From Trichoplusia ni (Eukaryota; Arthropoda; Insecta; Lepidoptera; Noctuidae), in contig NC_039500.1 of the NCBI RefSeq assembly GCF_003590095.1, positions 4,030,001-4,094,000 of the forward strand: a stretch of DNA of 64,000 nucleotides. Direction: 5' to 3'. The notes beneath the pieces are model-generated. The model was not told the origin of the DNA. It made no database searches and saw only the letters and a program-made list of their open reading frames with translations. Shown here one piece after another: positions 35,801 to 45,760 of this stretch (position 1 is its first letter; every line of letters starts with the position of its first letter). The translations under genes were made by a program, and so were the position numbers.

Positions 35801-38137
35801 GCGCGGCGCCGGCGCGGCCGCCGCCCGCCAGCACGCGCATCTGCTGGCCGCGCTAGAGGTGCTGCCCGACGACGAGCTGTTCGGGCCCACTGCTGCGTGA
35901 GTACCTTGTTTGACTTGGCTTATTACGACCTCTGTTAAGATGAGTCCGTTAGTTGCGACACATATTAGACTGGCCAATTGGTCTACAATCTAGAGCTCGA
36001 GCAGTTTAGAAATAAATGTAAGTATGTTTATCAAATGTTTAGTACACATAATACAGGTTTTCCTTAGTTTTAGACTAGATGGCGTTGCGTGAAAGCTGTA
36101 TCTGATCAATTATCCCTAACGTGACGTCCCTGTTCCAGCGCGGACGTGCACAGCATCCTGGAGTGCCTGGTGGTGCTGGCGCGCGCGGCGGGCGGCGGCG
36201 GGCAGGCGCTGCTGCCGCGCGTGGCGGCGCTGCTGCGCCGGTACCGCGCCGCGCGCCCCGCGCCCGCCGCGCAGCTGCTGGCCGCGCACAGGGACACCAT
36301 CGCGTCAGTACACACCACGCATACAAATATAGCTTTATACTCTTATGAAGGACGATTTAATACACTCTTAACATTAAGTCACTTAAATGATCCAAAAGAA
36401 ATTATCTACTATACATATATAAAAAATTGTCGGGTTTTCCTTTCTGACGCTATAACTCCGGAACGCACGAACCGATTTCCACGGTTTTGCATTCGTTCGA
36501 AAGGTCTCGGGCTCCGCCAGGTTTATAGCAAAAAATATTCAGGAAATATTTCAACAGAAAAACGGGCTATCTGGTGGCGAAATGAAGTTCGCCGAGTTTG
36601 CTAGTCTCTAATAAAAGTCCCCTAAACTTTACCCTTTTAAGCTTCAACTGTAAAATATCTAAAATATAAACTCGAAAGTTTGTAAATGTGGATAGATTTT
36701 TGGTACTTTTTTACACAAAAAAAAGTGGACGAATTTGGACAAAATGTGGAGCACAGATACCAGCATAAACCTGTTTTATGATGAAGTGGGATCATTAGCT
36801 TTTTTTTTTTTTTTACGCTCCCGTTGTAGGTCCAGTCTACTGCTTTTCCCATAAATTTTTCACTTTTATTGAAGCCTGTCCCAGTTGTGAATGTTTTACC
36901 TGTATGTATATAGTAACATCCCGGCGCTGAGCTCGCTGCTGGCGTCCGAGGTGTTGCAGCCGGCGTCGGCGGCGCCGCCCCCGCAGGCGCTGCTGGCTCT
37001 GCAGCGTCGCTGGGACTCACCAGACAACCTCAACTGGCTGCTGCAGGTAACTGTCACCAGCTATTCGACAATAACATTAAATTTGGACAATTGTAGACAT
37101 TTATGCATCTAGTATTTACCAAGAGGTGAACAACATAAATAGATGAGTTTATTCACAAGACCAATGATCACCATGCAAGACGAGCCTTGGGTTTGTTTGC
37201 CAGATAGCATTTGCATGATTCACAAAAAATAGTTGTGAGTCAAAGTCTATTAGCATACAGTGTATAGCGACAAATGCGACGACTTAAAAAATATCAATTT
37301 TTTTAAGTCGTCGCATTTGTCGCATCATCTTGTAATTGAGTAGATAGATAATGTACGGTCTGTGCGACTAGGAGATCGAGTCGTGGGGCGTCCGTCGCGG
37401 GGGCGCGTGGGGCGGCGGCGCGTGGGCGGGCGCGGTGCTGCGCGGCGTGGCCCCGCACGCGGCCGCTGCGCACGCGCCGCTGCGACACTCCGCGCTGGCG
37501 CTGCTCGCCAAGCTGCTGCCCGCCGTCGCGGACACCACGCCCGGTATGCAGCTGCCACCATACTCCACAACACACACTACTCACTTATTTCCAATTAGTT
37601 GAGCTCCGTGATCAGACAAGCGTTTTAGCATTTCCGTGAAATATTATCTGTTTGTTTAATATGCCATCAAAATCTGATTCAATTTAGTTAAAAGTTCTGA
37701 ATGAGGACATACTGCTCGAGATTTTTTGCACTGTCTCAGAAGACTTCTAAAGAGTGAGAAACCTAATTGCAGTCCATTGTATTTAACTTCATAAAAATGA
37801 CGATTTATAACCGAGAAACGATATCCTTGCCACCTCATACATTTCAATAATTTCTTCGTACCTATCCAACAAATAAATACATAAACATAAAAAAACACTT
37901 TAGTACTACGTATTAAACCTCCCAGGTCTCCAAGCAGTCCTGGAATGCCTGGACTCCCACCAGCCAGAGGTGACCCAGTCGCTGCTGGACAAGCTGCCCG
38001 AGCTGCTGGTGGGCATGCAGGAGCACGCGGCCACGGTCCTCATGCGCGTGTTCGACCTCGGCATGAAGTCGCGACACCCCGTCGAGCCCTGCATCGCCAA
38101 GTGTGTCACCACCATCAACTTGCATAGGGGCTGTTAA
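15765..38137 (+). CDS. IntS1: Integrator complex subunit 1 (complete gene, ~36 coding exons)
   Basis: IntS1 is the largest scaffold subunit of the nuclear Integrator complex, which binds RNA polymerase II, cleaves snRNA 3' ends and attenuates transcription. I could follow one frame from ATG 15765 to TAA 38135-38137 with GT-AG junctions throughout. The summed coding length is 6219 nt (2072 residues, including a ~60-residue array-derived insert; about 2012 without), close to the ~2190 of human INTS1. The protein opens with a short disordered tail carrying D-I-F-A-L-G-S-K. Stretches along the whole length match my memory of human INTS1: [38 protein letters not shown] and, at the end, [16 protein letters not shown]. 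It is mostly alpha-helical repeats, with no signal peptide or membrane segment. Odd points are the exon-9 tandem array, a codon-use shift at exon 7 and glycine runs in exons 16 and 31. Confidence 0.95.
17261..17395 (+). other. Stop-free 135-nt intron or retained exon segment in IntS1
   Basis: It is bounded by gtgagt (17261) and a pyrimidine-containing acceptor ending aaatag (17395). Its length is divisible by three and the IntS1 frame stays open, so splicing or retention both give a full-length protein. The retained version would add 45 residues. Confidence 0.55.
18359..19068 (+). other. IntS1 intron 7
   Basis: A 710-nt intron, AT-rich in its first two thirds. No repeat family I can name and no competing exon are visible. 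Confidence 0.8.
19551..22670 (+). repeat. Tandem array, 34 copies of a 92-bp unit spanning an exon-intron border
   Basis: The unit runs from gtccgcgctgctg to cacacatatag. Its first 64 nt are the 3' end of IntS1 exon 9 up to the donor; its last 28 nt are intron sequence starting gtaccc and ending atatag. Copy 1 (19551-19637, 87 nt) has an extra G and a 4-nt net loss that removes the donor. Copy 2 (19638-19728, 91 nt) lacks one G. Copies 3 to 33 (19729 onward) are 92 nt each and appear identical. Copy 34 (22581-22670) is cut two bases short where a transposon-like segment begins. Near-perfect identity implies recent expansion or active homogenisation, or an assembly fault. Very long open frames on both strands here are by-products of the repeat. 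Confidence 0.97.
22671..23060. mobile_element. Transposon-derived segment with a terminal hairpin
   Basis: Directly after the array is a perfect 17-bp inverted repeat (22676-22692 with 22698-22714, loop of five), then a phrase containing gttagactcttactgact that I recall as common in noctuid repetitive DNA, then a moderately GC-rich stretch and an A-rich tail (23036-23063). It looks like the 3' portion of a retroelement or a non-autonomous element inserted in IntS1 intron 9. The frames in it are broken. Confidence 0.5.
23771..23925. mobile_element. Repeat fragment with a long imperfect palindrome
   Basis: In IntS1 intron 10. The palindrome spans 23823-23882 (arms cacactggg.../...ccccagtgtg, centre tccgga). 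The phrase gtcggtaagagtc near its centre is the reverse of the gactcttactgac phrase in the element at 22671-23060, so both probably derive from one family, here as two halves head to head. Confidence 0.5.
24237..24290. repeat. Perfect 24-bp inverted repeat in IntS1 intron 11
   Basis: Arms 24237-24260 and 24267-24290 are perfect reverse complements with a 6-nt loop. The arm (gagtgcgaaagtaactctgt) is the start of an interspersed repeat I recall from moth genomes, so this is probably two copies joined head to head. Confidence 0.85.
25925..26090 (+). repeat. Retroelement 3'-end fragment in IntS1 intron 14
   Basis: The stretch with 'ctcttgctgtgagagaaga' and 'caacaaactcccaagcagc' resembles the tail of an interspersed element I recall as abundant in Lepidoptera. 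There is no intact frame or clear end. Confidence 0.4.
27148..27186 (+). repeat. (GGGGGC)n tract coding for ten glycines in IntS1 exon 16
   Basis: A G-rich hexamer tract directly after the conserved [10 protein letters not shown] segment. In human INTS1 the same place holds an acidic low-complexity loop, so this is a variable surface loop. It has G-quadruplex potential on the plus strand. Confidence 0.8.
29960..30115. repeat. Interspersed repeat fragment in IntS1 intron 21
   Basis: It contains a caccgactaaaaacacccc phrase similar to the noctuid element family seen at 22671-23060, followed by a GC-balanced block unlike the AT-rich intron around it. The ends are unclear. Confidence 0.4.
30593..30727 (+). 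mobile_element. Short interspersed element with ATG-rich tail
   Basis: The sequence runs from cctaggttgaggaggtcaga through gtcgccccttgtaaaacact and gaccccaacatagttgggaa to a gatgatgatg tail. I recall this arrangement as a very common short repeat in noctuid and other moth genomes. It lies in IntS1 intron 22 in the plus orientation and has no coding capacity. Confidence 0.75.
32045..32150 (-). repeat. LINE 3'-end remnant in IntS1 intron 24
   Basis: On the minus strand it reads gcatgagaaagaggaggcct followed by a purine-rich stretch and ATGAT-like tail. It resembles the ORF2 end and tail of lepidopteran non-LTR elements. Degenerate. Confidence 0.45.
35220..35335 (+). repeat. Gly/Ala-Leu low-complexity tract in IntS1 exon 31
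   Basis: Repeated GGGGGGCGCG-type units code for G-G-A-G-G-A-L repeats after [15 protein letters not shown]. The matching stretch of human INTS1 is not glycine-rich as far as I recall. Likely a disordered loop grown by replication slippage. Confidence 0.8.
36400..36604. mobile_element. Interspersed repeat in IntS1 intron 33
   Basis: It includes 'ctataactccggaacgcacg' and 'aaccgatttccacggttttg', and ends 'aagttcgccgagtttgctag', phrases I recall from abundant lepidopteran non-autonomous elements. No coding capacity. Confidence 0.6.
37267..37323. repeat. Perfect 25-bp inverted repeat in IntS1 intron 34
   Basis: Arms 37267-37291 and 37299-37323 are perfect reverse complements with a 7-nt loop, 48 nt upstream of exon 35. 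It would form a strong hairpin in the pre-mRNA close to the acceptor. Likely a tiny MITE or hairpin relic. Confidence 0.9.
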
Positions 38138-38858
38138 TACTTACAACCTGTATGATTACACATATTCTTTCATCCTTACGCAAATAAGTATTTGATGATG
38201 ATAAAGTTAATATTTACGCGATCCTGTGTGATACTTGAATAGCCTAAGAGCTACAGGTAAAAAACTACTTTACTGAAGTCAGACACTGACTCATTAACAG
38301 TTTTATTATTATTATAAATAAAAATAACAATTATAGTTCATTTTCGGTGAATTGAACAGTAAATCCTTTTTACTTATATTAGGTTAGGGTGTAAAAGATT
38401 TATAACAATATGCTATAATAAACCTACTTACCAATCTTCTCAAAACACTGAAAATGTGAAGATTAATGTATTATCCATATAGTTAAGACTTAAGCACCTG
38501 AGGGTAATCTTTTATGCAAATAATAATAAAAAACCAATTGGACAACATTTGTTTTATTTATAAATCTCATCAGTTACAACAATAAGTTGTATAGAAATAA
38601 AGCTCTCAATGATACACATTACAAAATAGTAAATACACAAATAATATTAAAATGCACTTCAACTGATATTGTTATATCGCTTCATTACTTCGCGGCGATT
38701 AGGTGTCGAGAAAACTATAACTTTTAAAACAATTTTCTAGTTAATTAACACAATACTTATTCTCATATCTTAACAAAAATAAATACTCCGCAACTTAAGC
38801 ACAATACCCGCACCAAAGCATACAGTTCTCGCACTGGTGATGTGGTGATCATCACTAA
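38138..38858. other. Convergent 3' region of IntS1 and viaf
   Basis: The two genes end tail to tail. A plus-strand AATAAA at 38317-38322, about 180 nt after the IntS1 stop, is a reasonable poly(A) signal. A minus-strand AATAAA at 38553-38558 lies about 300 nt past the viaf stop. No further gene is visible. Confidence 0.65.
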
Positions 38859-40536
38859 TCACCAGTCATTTGATCCAAGGTCTGTGAACAGCTTGTCCTT
38901 GATCTTAGGTCTCGGGTCCTCTGTGATCTTTGTGTCTACTGCACCAACTTGTCCGAGGATGTACTCAAATTCTGTAAAATGAAATAACAGCTTAAATACT
39001 AGCTAAAGTCCGCGGTTTTGCCGGCGCGGAGGGTGATTATAGCTCCTTGAGAATATTTCATATCATTGTGGGATATGTAGGAAAACATGGATATCCTTAT
39101 CTTCTTCAAGCAATTTGTTCTGAAGATACATCTACTCATGTAATTAAGGTCATTCTCAATTATTTACATTAAAGATCTTATCAAGATTAGAAAAAGAATT
39201 TTCAAACATTTCAATCTTTTTTTTAATATATCCAGTGTGAGAGATCTCAGCTAGGCAAAGGCCTCCCCTATTCTTGCAGTATATTAATTTTAAAGTAGCA
39301 AAATTCTACAAATCCACTTATACTTGAATATTCTATAAATTTACACCATACCATCAAGAGTTAGAGAAGTCCCTCTGAGCTCTGTGGAGCCAATGAACTG
39401 CTTCTTCATGTCCCCCTCAAAGTACACAAATACACTGGGCAAATTTCTCTCTGGGAAGTTGGGGATACATGTCTGTGCAACGGCCTTCAGGAACTTGGTG
39501 TACGGGTACTTGGCAGCCAGCTGCCGCATGTACTGGTTGATAAGAGCACATTGCTGGATACTGGAAATGGTTAATTAAAAATTAATTAATAAATATATAT
39601 CAGGTAAAGAAGTATCTCCCATTAAAACGATACAATAGAATTTGATTACTTTGAAAACCATGGTTTTAATTAAAAAACCTTTCTCTCCGCTTACCCTTGC
39701 TTGTACAGATGTATAACCACCCAGATGCCCTCACCAGCCTTGTTGACCTCCTGTACATAGTCCTGCCCGGACACTTCTCTGATGTCACCAAACCTCGTCT
39801 TCTCAGACAGTCTCTTGAGCTCAGCAATACGCCTCCTTCTGTATTCTTCTATGACAGCTTCGTCTTCTGAATCTTCAAGCTCATCAAGGCCATCCAGGTC
39901 CAGTTCGGACATTTGTTTGTCCTCTGAAAAAGTTAGCAAGTCCATTAGAAAAGAGTTGTATTAATGGCTTAGTAAAGAGAATGGGTTTTTAAATATCTCA
40001 CTAACATAACTTTAAAAGTAACATTAATTCCATTTGCCATATTTAACTGTTTAAATCCCATCACTAGCGCTCCAAAATTGTTGTAAATTACTGTTACTTC
40101 AGTGTCTGTAGAAGCACTCAAGTGGAACTAAAATATTTTAGATACAGTTATAATTCTACTACATGAAATATATACCACTGTAAAGATGAAGCATTACACC
40201 TTCTTTACAGATATATTATGAGTTATATTTAAATAATTATGAATGGTTTTGGGCCATTATAAGCAACAGGTGTTATCCTAACCTACAAGTATTGTTTATA
40301 CTAACTCTCTTCCTGTTTCTGCTTGATGGTTTGCTCTATCATATTTACTATTTGTTCTTCTGAAACCTCCGCCTCCTTCGGAGGTATAATTCCTTTGGCG
40401 CGAAGGACATCGTTCCATTCTGTATCCTCGTTTGGATTCTAAAAATAAACACCAAGTTTAACACTTTATTTACTATATACACCGACAACTTTTAGACCGC
40501 TATTTCTATAAGGTCGTATATGCAATTTACCTGCAT
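38859..40536 (-). CDS. viaf: Phosducin-like protein 3 / viral IAP-associated factor
   Basis: A cytosolic thioredoxin-fold co-chaperone of the phosducin family, known to assist the CCT chaperonin and reported to bind inhibitor-of-apoptosis proteins. There are five coding exons on minus: 40536-40531 (only Met-Gln), 40438-40306, 39923-39695, 39560-39352, 38971-38859. Phases agree and give 229 residues; human PDCL3 has 239. Landmarks are [20 protein letters not shown] at the start, an acidic [20 protein letters not shown] helix, [16 protein letters not shown] at the core strand, and [20 protein letters not shown]. The C-terminus is short ([15 protein letters not shown]). The exon 2 donor is gttagt. 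The gene is convergent with IntS1 and divergent from Taf7. Confidence 0.95.
39231..39285 (-). repeat. LINE-tail-like fragment in viaf intron 4
   Basis: On the minus strand it reads aggggaggcctttgcctagc, similar to the ORF2-end and tail phrase of moth non-LTR elements. Only about 50 bp. Confidence 0.4.
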
Positions 40537-41042
40537 TTTGTGTTAGAAATATGGAGCTTATTGCTTTAAATTATAAGAATAAATAAAGGAGGAAATCTGA
40601 CACCATCAAGGCATCAAATGATTAATCCGGAGTGACAGTATTATGATTGTGACATTTGTGACAGAAAGACAAGCAGGTGACTCAGTTTTTCTGGGTTGTT
40701 GTATCAATTAAATATATTTTTTAACTGTTAACTAATAGATTAGATTTATCATCGGACCGAGACCACGTCGTATAATTACAGTTATGCAAACAAAAAAAAA
40801 CTTAAATATTTTGTCCAAGAAAATGACCATTATGAACAATAGAGAATATTTTTCAAACTTTTTTCAGAATAAAGTCGGAAGAAGGTAGGCAACATTATTT
40901 ATAATTGTCAGAAATTTGGTTCATCCATCTGTGACATGTTTACAGTAAAGAAGAGAAAAGTTTTGTGAAATGAATCAATCATTTATTAATTAAACAAATA
41001 AGTTTATATGTAGTGTTACAAAAGATCTAAGACAAAACAACA
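40537..41042. promoter_or_regulatory. Shared upstream region of viaf and Taf7
   Basis: About 500 bp between divergent start codons. It is AT-rich and has no convincing TATA box at a fitting distance. A bidirectional or paired promoter is inferred from the arrangement. Confidence 0.45.
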
Positions 41043-42251
41043 ATGAATCGAGATAAAAGAGAGCCGGAGTATCCGACGGAGCTGGAGTCCCAGTTCGTGA
41101 TGCGTCTGCCCGAGGAGCCTGCTAAAGTGCTGAGAGAGGTTTTGAAGTCCGGAGAGAATTTGAAGAACCGCCTCACGATCCAGATTGAAAATGACATGAG
41201 ACAGGGGGAAGTGCGGTTCGATCACTGGCTGATGCACGCCAAGATCGTAGACCTCCCCGCCATCATCGAATCTTTAAAAACAATCGACAATAAGAGCTTC
41301 TATAAAACAGCAGATATCTGCCAAATGATGATATGCAAAGAAGAACCTGACCTACCGTCAACAGAGGAAGAATCACCTGCTAAAAACAAGAAGAAGGACC
41401 CTTACAAAGTAGATAAAAAGTTCCTCTGGCCTCATGGTATCACACCACCTACTAAGAACGTGCGTAAACGAAGATTCAGAAAAACTCTGAAGAAGAAATA
41501 TGTGGAAGCACCAGAGATAGAGAAAGAAGTGAAGAGACTGCTCAGGGCTGACAATGAAGCTGTCAGTGTCACCTGGGAAGTCATAAAAGAAGAGGATGAT
41601 CACCCCAAACAAGACAGTGCCCCTGTCAATGTTAAGCCTGAGAAGAAGCCTAAAGCAGAACGTAATCCTAAGCGAGAGTCTGTGTCTGTTGATGTTTCTA
41701 ACCATGAGTCCTCTAATGTTGTAGACATATTTGGTGGAGCCGTGAGTGACTCTGATCTTGAAGATGACAACATTAATGTGGAAATGGAAGACTCTCGTCT
41801 CTCAGCATATGACAGTCGCCTCTCAGACACTAATTCCATGCATGGAGAGGGTTCATCAAAGAGGGAGGCATTACCAACACAATTTGGATCACACATGTTC
41901 CAGTCCCGGCAGGATCTTGGGCCCAAGTCTTTCCCTGGTCATAGCAGAGCTACAACACCAGCAGCATCAGGGATGTCAAAAAGTGGGGGTCTCTCATCAG
42001 AGGATGATGGTGACTACCAACCTAGAGACATGTCTAAGGACAATATGACGTTAAGGATCGAGCAGTTGAGGGCTGAACTTGAGGAGTTGAAGCAGCGCAG
42101 GCAGAGGACACAGCATGAGATAGCAGGGATGGAGAACTTAGCTCTAAGACAGAGATTTCAGGATATCCTACACACTCTCAACCAGGACATCATGTACAAA
42201 GAGATGGAGTATCAGGGCCTTATCACACTTCAGAACTCAGAAGATATCTAG
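41043..42251 (+). CDS. Taf7: Transcription initiation factor TFIID subunit 7
   Basis: TAF7 is a TFIID subunit that binds and restrains TAF1 during RNA polymerase II pre-initiation complex assembly. It is a single open exon of 402 residues. The N-terminal TAFII55 domain (about residues 12-165) runs from LESQFVMRLPEEPAKVLREV through RQGEVRFDHWLMHAKIVDLP and KFLWPHGITPPTKNVRKRRF to KKKYVEAPEIEKEV. A Lys/Glu-rich, serine-rich low-complexity middle follows. A C-terminal coiled coil (about 332-390) contains TLRIEQLRAELEELKQRR. The size and order fit insect TAF7. The start has an A at -3. A poly(A) signal AATAAA at 42457-42462 lies about 200 nt past the stop. Confidence 0.96.
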   Translation: MNRDKREPEYPTELESQFVMRLPEEPAKVLREVLKSGENLKNRLTIQIENDMRQGEVRFDHWLMHAKIVDLPAIIESLKTIDNKSFYKTADICQMMICKEEPDLPSTEEESPAKNKKKDPYKVDKKFLWPHGITPPTKNVRKRRFRKTLKKKYVEAPEIEKEVKRLLRADNEAVSVTWEVIKEEDDHPKQDSAPVNVKPEKKPKAERNPKRESVSVDVSNHESSNVVDIFGGAVSDSDLEDDNINVEMEDSRLSAYDSRLSDTNSMHGEGSSKREALPTQFGSHMFQSRQDLGPKSFPGHSRATTPAASGMSKSGGLSSEDDGDYQPRDMSKDNMTLRIEQLRAELEELKQRRQRTQHEIAGMENLALRQRFQDILHTLNQDIMYKEMEYQGLITLQNSEDI

Positions 42252-43172
42252 TAGTAACTTTTGTTAGATATATGAAAATTATATCTAACAACATTTTTTT
42301 AAGTTTTAAACTATGTGGGTATGAATGGCTCAGTTACATAGACTATATAATAATTAAGGATGCATATTATGTTGAATTTAACCATAATATACCAATTTCT
42401 GTGTATGTTCCTCACTTAAATTGAATGTAATCATTAGTAACACTTTGTAGTTTATAAATAAATACATGTATGTTATGAATTTTTCTTGTACTTTATTTTT
42501 TTACCCTTTTTTTAAATTAAACTTTTACTGTCTCTCGGTCTTGATCCTAGATCAAGAATATCTTTTAAAAAGTTATCATGAAAACCCGAAGTGTTGCCAA
42601 ATCAGTATTTCGTGCAGAAATCAGAATCTTGATGTCAAATACAACTGACAGTTCATTGTCCATGTTTTTAAGGGTTTGTTCAATTTATGTTTCGAAACTA
42701 AATATCCTAGAAAAGAAACGAAATTAGAGATCCAAGCCAAGCGTATGCCTTATACAAGATAAATATCACATACACACAAATCATAATGTAACTACAAATT
42801 CTAAGATATTGCTGTTCCCAACACAATAAATTAATGAGTATTAAAAATACATTCTGATTTTAAAAATCGATGACGTCTAAATGGTTGATCATTTTAACGT
42901 TAACACTAACAAGACTAACTTTTATTTTTAAGCGCTAGTAAAATTATCTTTTGTCGTGTTTTCAGTACATTATGCTTTTGTAACGTCTTTGAACCATACA
43001 TTTATTTTATAAATAAAACACAAAAGCATAATTTCTAAATAACGTTACGAATCTGACTTTGACAGTATGACACGTCTTTTTTTCTCTGCAAAGTTGTCAA
43101 CTTGCGTCGTGTTGGAAAAATTTTACGTCGCTATGTTCAGTCCAGTCAGAACTCGAAATAAATAAATTGAAT

Positions 43173-43227
43173 ATGGCTGAAGTCGAAGGACATAAACATC
43201 GAGAAACTAATAACCATGAGGGAGAAG
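43173..43227 (+). CDS. Alternative first coding exon A of an unrecognised gene
   Basis: ATG 43173 (A at -3) opens 18 codons, MAEVEGHKHRETNNHEGE, and ends at a good donor (GAAG|gtaaat) in phase 1. A GC-richer stretch with an initiator-like ttcagtcc at about 43137 lies upstream. A second first exon (43467-43500) 240 nt further also ends in phase 1, which suggests two promoters feeding one gene whose body lies to the right. I do not recognise the protein. Confidence 0.5.
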
Positions 43228-43466
43228 GTAAATGTTGTTATGATATTTATGGTTAGGACGCGTGGTTAGTGAGTATCGCGGACGTCAGTGCGGATCGGCT
43301 GCGTTGCCGTGGCCCGTTACCCTCGTGTTACCTTTGTGACATTGAAATTGGGTTCTTTTTATAATTGCTGCGTGGATTTGTGGTGCTGGGCCGCCAGGAG
43401 CGGAGTGTGCCGCCCGCCTGACGCGTTGAGTGGTACCGTTGGACGGTCGCACGGACTGTAGTGATC

Positions 43467-43500
43467 ATGACGGGGGACGCGGACAGGAGCCTCCACTCAG
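43467..43500 (+). CDS. Alternative first coding exon B of the same gene
   Basis: ATG 43467 opens MTGDADRSLHS and ends at TCAG|gtattc, also phase 1. The 5' flank (43260-43466) is GC-rich like an untranslated leader. It shares the downstream phase with exon A, so the two are plausible alternatives. The product is unknown. Confidence 0.45.
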
Positions 43501-45699
43501 GTATTCCTATGTTATTGTTGTAATACTCGATATTAGCCGAGGTTAAGTGCGTTTAATCGTAATTAATGTTGTTTATTTGTGCGGAGTTAACGTCGCGACG
43601 TGTTGAACTTTGCTCGTACGTTGTGTGTTATTGCATTAATTTAAGCCACAACACGAGCGTTAAATGTTTGGAATATTTCCTTTCTTATCCAATTAGAATG
43701 TTTCGCAGTGTGTGAAGAATCCAAAGCTGGTAATTTGCCAGTCATTAGAAGATGACAAGTTGTATCAATGTGATTGTTATACTGTGTAATGATGAAATTG
43801 AATACAATACATGACTTATCAAGGTGCATTGATATACTATTTAAAAATTATATATTATTACTGATTTTTCCCATTGACTCTTGATTTTCAATGTGTTATA
43901 ATTATTAGTGTCATATACATTTTTTGATCGTAGCATCTAACTAATACAAGACCCATAAAAAGTTAGAAAACTATCTTAAACTATGTTCCTAACTTGGAAC
44001 TTGATAAATGGTAAAATCATTTTACTTTTTGTATATAAATTCAAAAGTTGTAGATTATTATTAAATATCTTGATTGTTATAACATAAATGCTCAACAGAT
44101 TAGTTCAGCTTTCTATACAACTATCTAATGTCCACATATCTATAGACTCAGTATATCACTTAGCATTTATTTTTTTACAATTTAATTATAATCATAATAG
44201 TTGGAGTACCTAACGTTTCACAAATACTTATTTTAACATTTCTATATATTTTGTATGGTAGTGTATTTTTTGCAGATGTATAATAAGTCAGAGAAAATTC
44301 ATAAAACAATTGGAGAAATCTTTTCAAGATCTTTTATGGAATGATATAAAAACTAATAAAAAAATGGAATAAAACTGAAACCTAAGAGTAACAATTAAGA
44401 TTTCTATAATATCTTGTCAAATATATTCATTTTGTGGTTATTATTACACATTGAATATGCCTTGACCCCTTCAAAGGTTGTCTCACATACAAAAATAGAT
44501 TGTTTTCATAATGTCATTTATTTCCATTGAAAGAATACAGAGGTGTGGTAAATTAAAATAATTGTTACGCTTTCATATGTATACATAACAATAAATTATT
44601 TTTATTTAATCAATATGATATCTCACTTTAATTTCATTTGTGATTTGTTAATATCGACAAAAAAGCTTGTTCGTTTACTAAAGTTATGATTTTATATGTA
44701 TTAGACAACAAATATTGAAAGTTTTGGAGCGGCTTGATGGCCTGCAAAATATGTATAAAAGGAAGGTCAAAGTGAATATTAAAGCATTTAAGGTCAGATA
44801 AAATTCAGCTTAAAATAAAATGCAAGCAACAGATTGGGACCGGTCCTATGTATGATATATTTATACTATTAATAACTAAACACGTGATTTATTATCTTTG
44901 CTTCATGTTAAATTGTCACCTGGTTTATATACCAGGATGATAAATTCTGTTTGCAAAAAGAACAAACTTGTCCAGCTAAATATATTTCCAACAAATATTT
45001 TGTAACACAAAAAGTACACACAAGCAGTTATACCTGTTTCCGAGTCAGTTTTTGCGCCGCCTTCCATCTTATTATTATTTTTTATGCACGCCTCGTTGCC
45101 AACATTAAGAATTAATTTCAGTTAGTTGCAAAGTTTTTTAATCTACAGTCTTAGCAAAAAGTTTTTATGTAAACATTTTTGTCATCTATGGTTTTTCATT
45201 TGCGTTTCATTTCGTATATTTTATTGTTTATAAAATAGAATTAAAAATAACAGATCGGAATGTATTTACTTAAGTGGTATTGCATGCAAATTACACGTAA
45301 CGTATAATTTTCGCGCTCAATCTGCACGTCGCGACAGCAAAGCATAAACTAGGTCACAGGTCATTAATGAGGGTTTACGACAATGACAATTAAGTATACA
45401 GCTCTCTGGCCTTCGGTAAATTATAAATATTTATATGAATACTAAAATGTATAATTTTAAATCATACATTTTAGTGAAGGTCCAGAACCATAACTGGGTC
45501 GCTTCCGATAAATTAAACAAACACTGTTTTGAAGTTTGAGTTGTGTAAATATTAGCACATGCGCCTGCTAATGCATACGCATGCCTATTACCTGTTGATA
45601 CACCTAATTTAGTTACACTTTCAACCTTCGTACCTTGATAGTGGAGGAATGTTGTAACTCTAACTTATAGGTACATACGTACTTCGCTTAAGACATAAA

Positions 45700-45760
45700 A
45701 ATCGCTGCCTTACAGATATTTAAGGCTTATAAGCCTTAAATATCTGTAAAGGCAGCGATT
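45700..45760. repeat. Near-perfect 30-bp inverted repeat
   Basis: The left arm aatcgctgccttacagat... is mirrored by ...atctgtaaaggcagcgatt with one base difference and essentially no loop; the centre is ggcttataagcc. Likely a palindromic MITE relic or hairpin. Confidence 0.88.

Larger units (their letters stand above)
31007..38137 (+). other. IntS1: IntS1 exons 23-36 (C-terminal part)
   Basis: Coding exons: 31007-31182, 31616-31804, 32254-32404, 32791-32924, 33478-33612, 34065-34186, 34378-34510, 34864-35061, 35197-35417, 35711-35896, 36139-36303, 36914-37046, 37372-37543, 37926-38137. Landmarks are [10 protein letters not shown] (23), [17 protein letters not shown] (27), [12 protein letters not shown] (29; human RIWQGRDQRTPQ), [15 protein letters not shown] (32), PDNLNWLLQ (34) and [18 protein letters not shown] (36). 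Two donors (32405 and 36304) are the weaker gtcagt. In the family this end forms helical repeats that pack with other Integrator subunits. Confidence 0.92.

Noticed and set aside
34837..36348. Numerous plus and minus frames of 65-105 codons over 34.8-36.3 kb
   Set aside because: Shadows of GC3-rich IntS1 exons 30-33; the spliced IntS1 frame accounts for the sequence.
41373..41926. Minus-strand frames of about 110 codons over Taf7
   Set aside because: Antisense to a clear, family-matching Taf7 frame.
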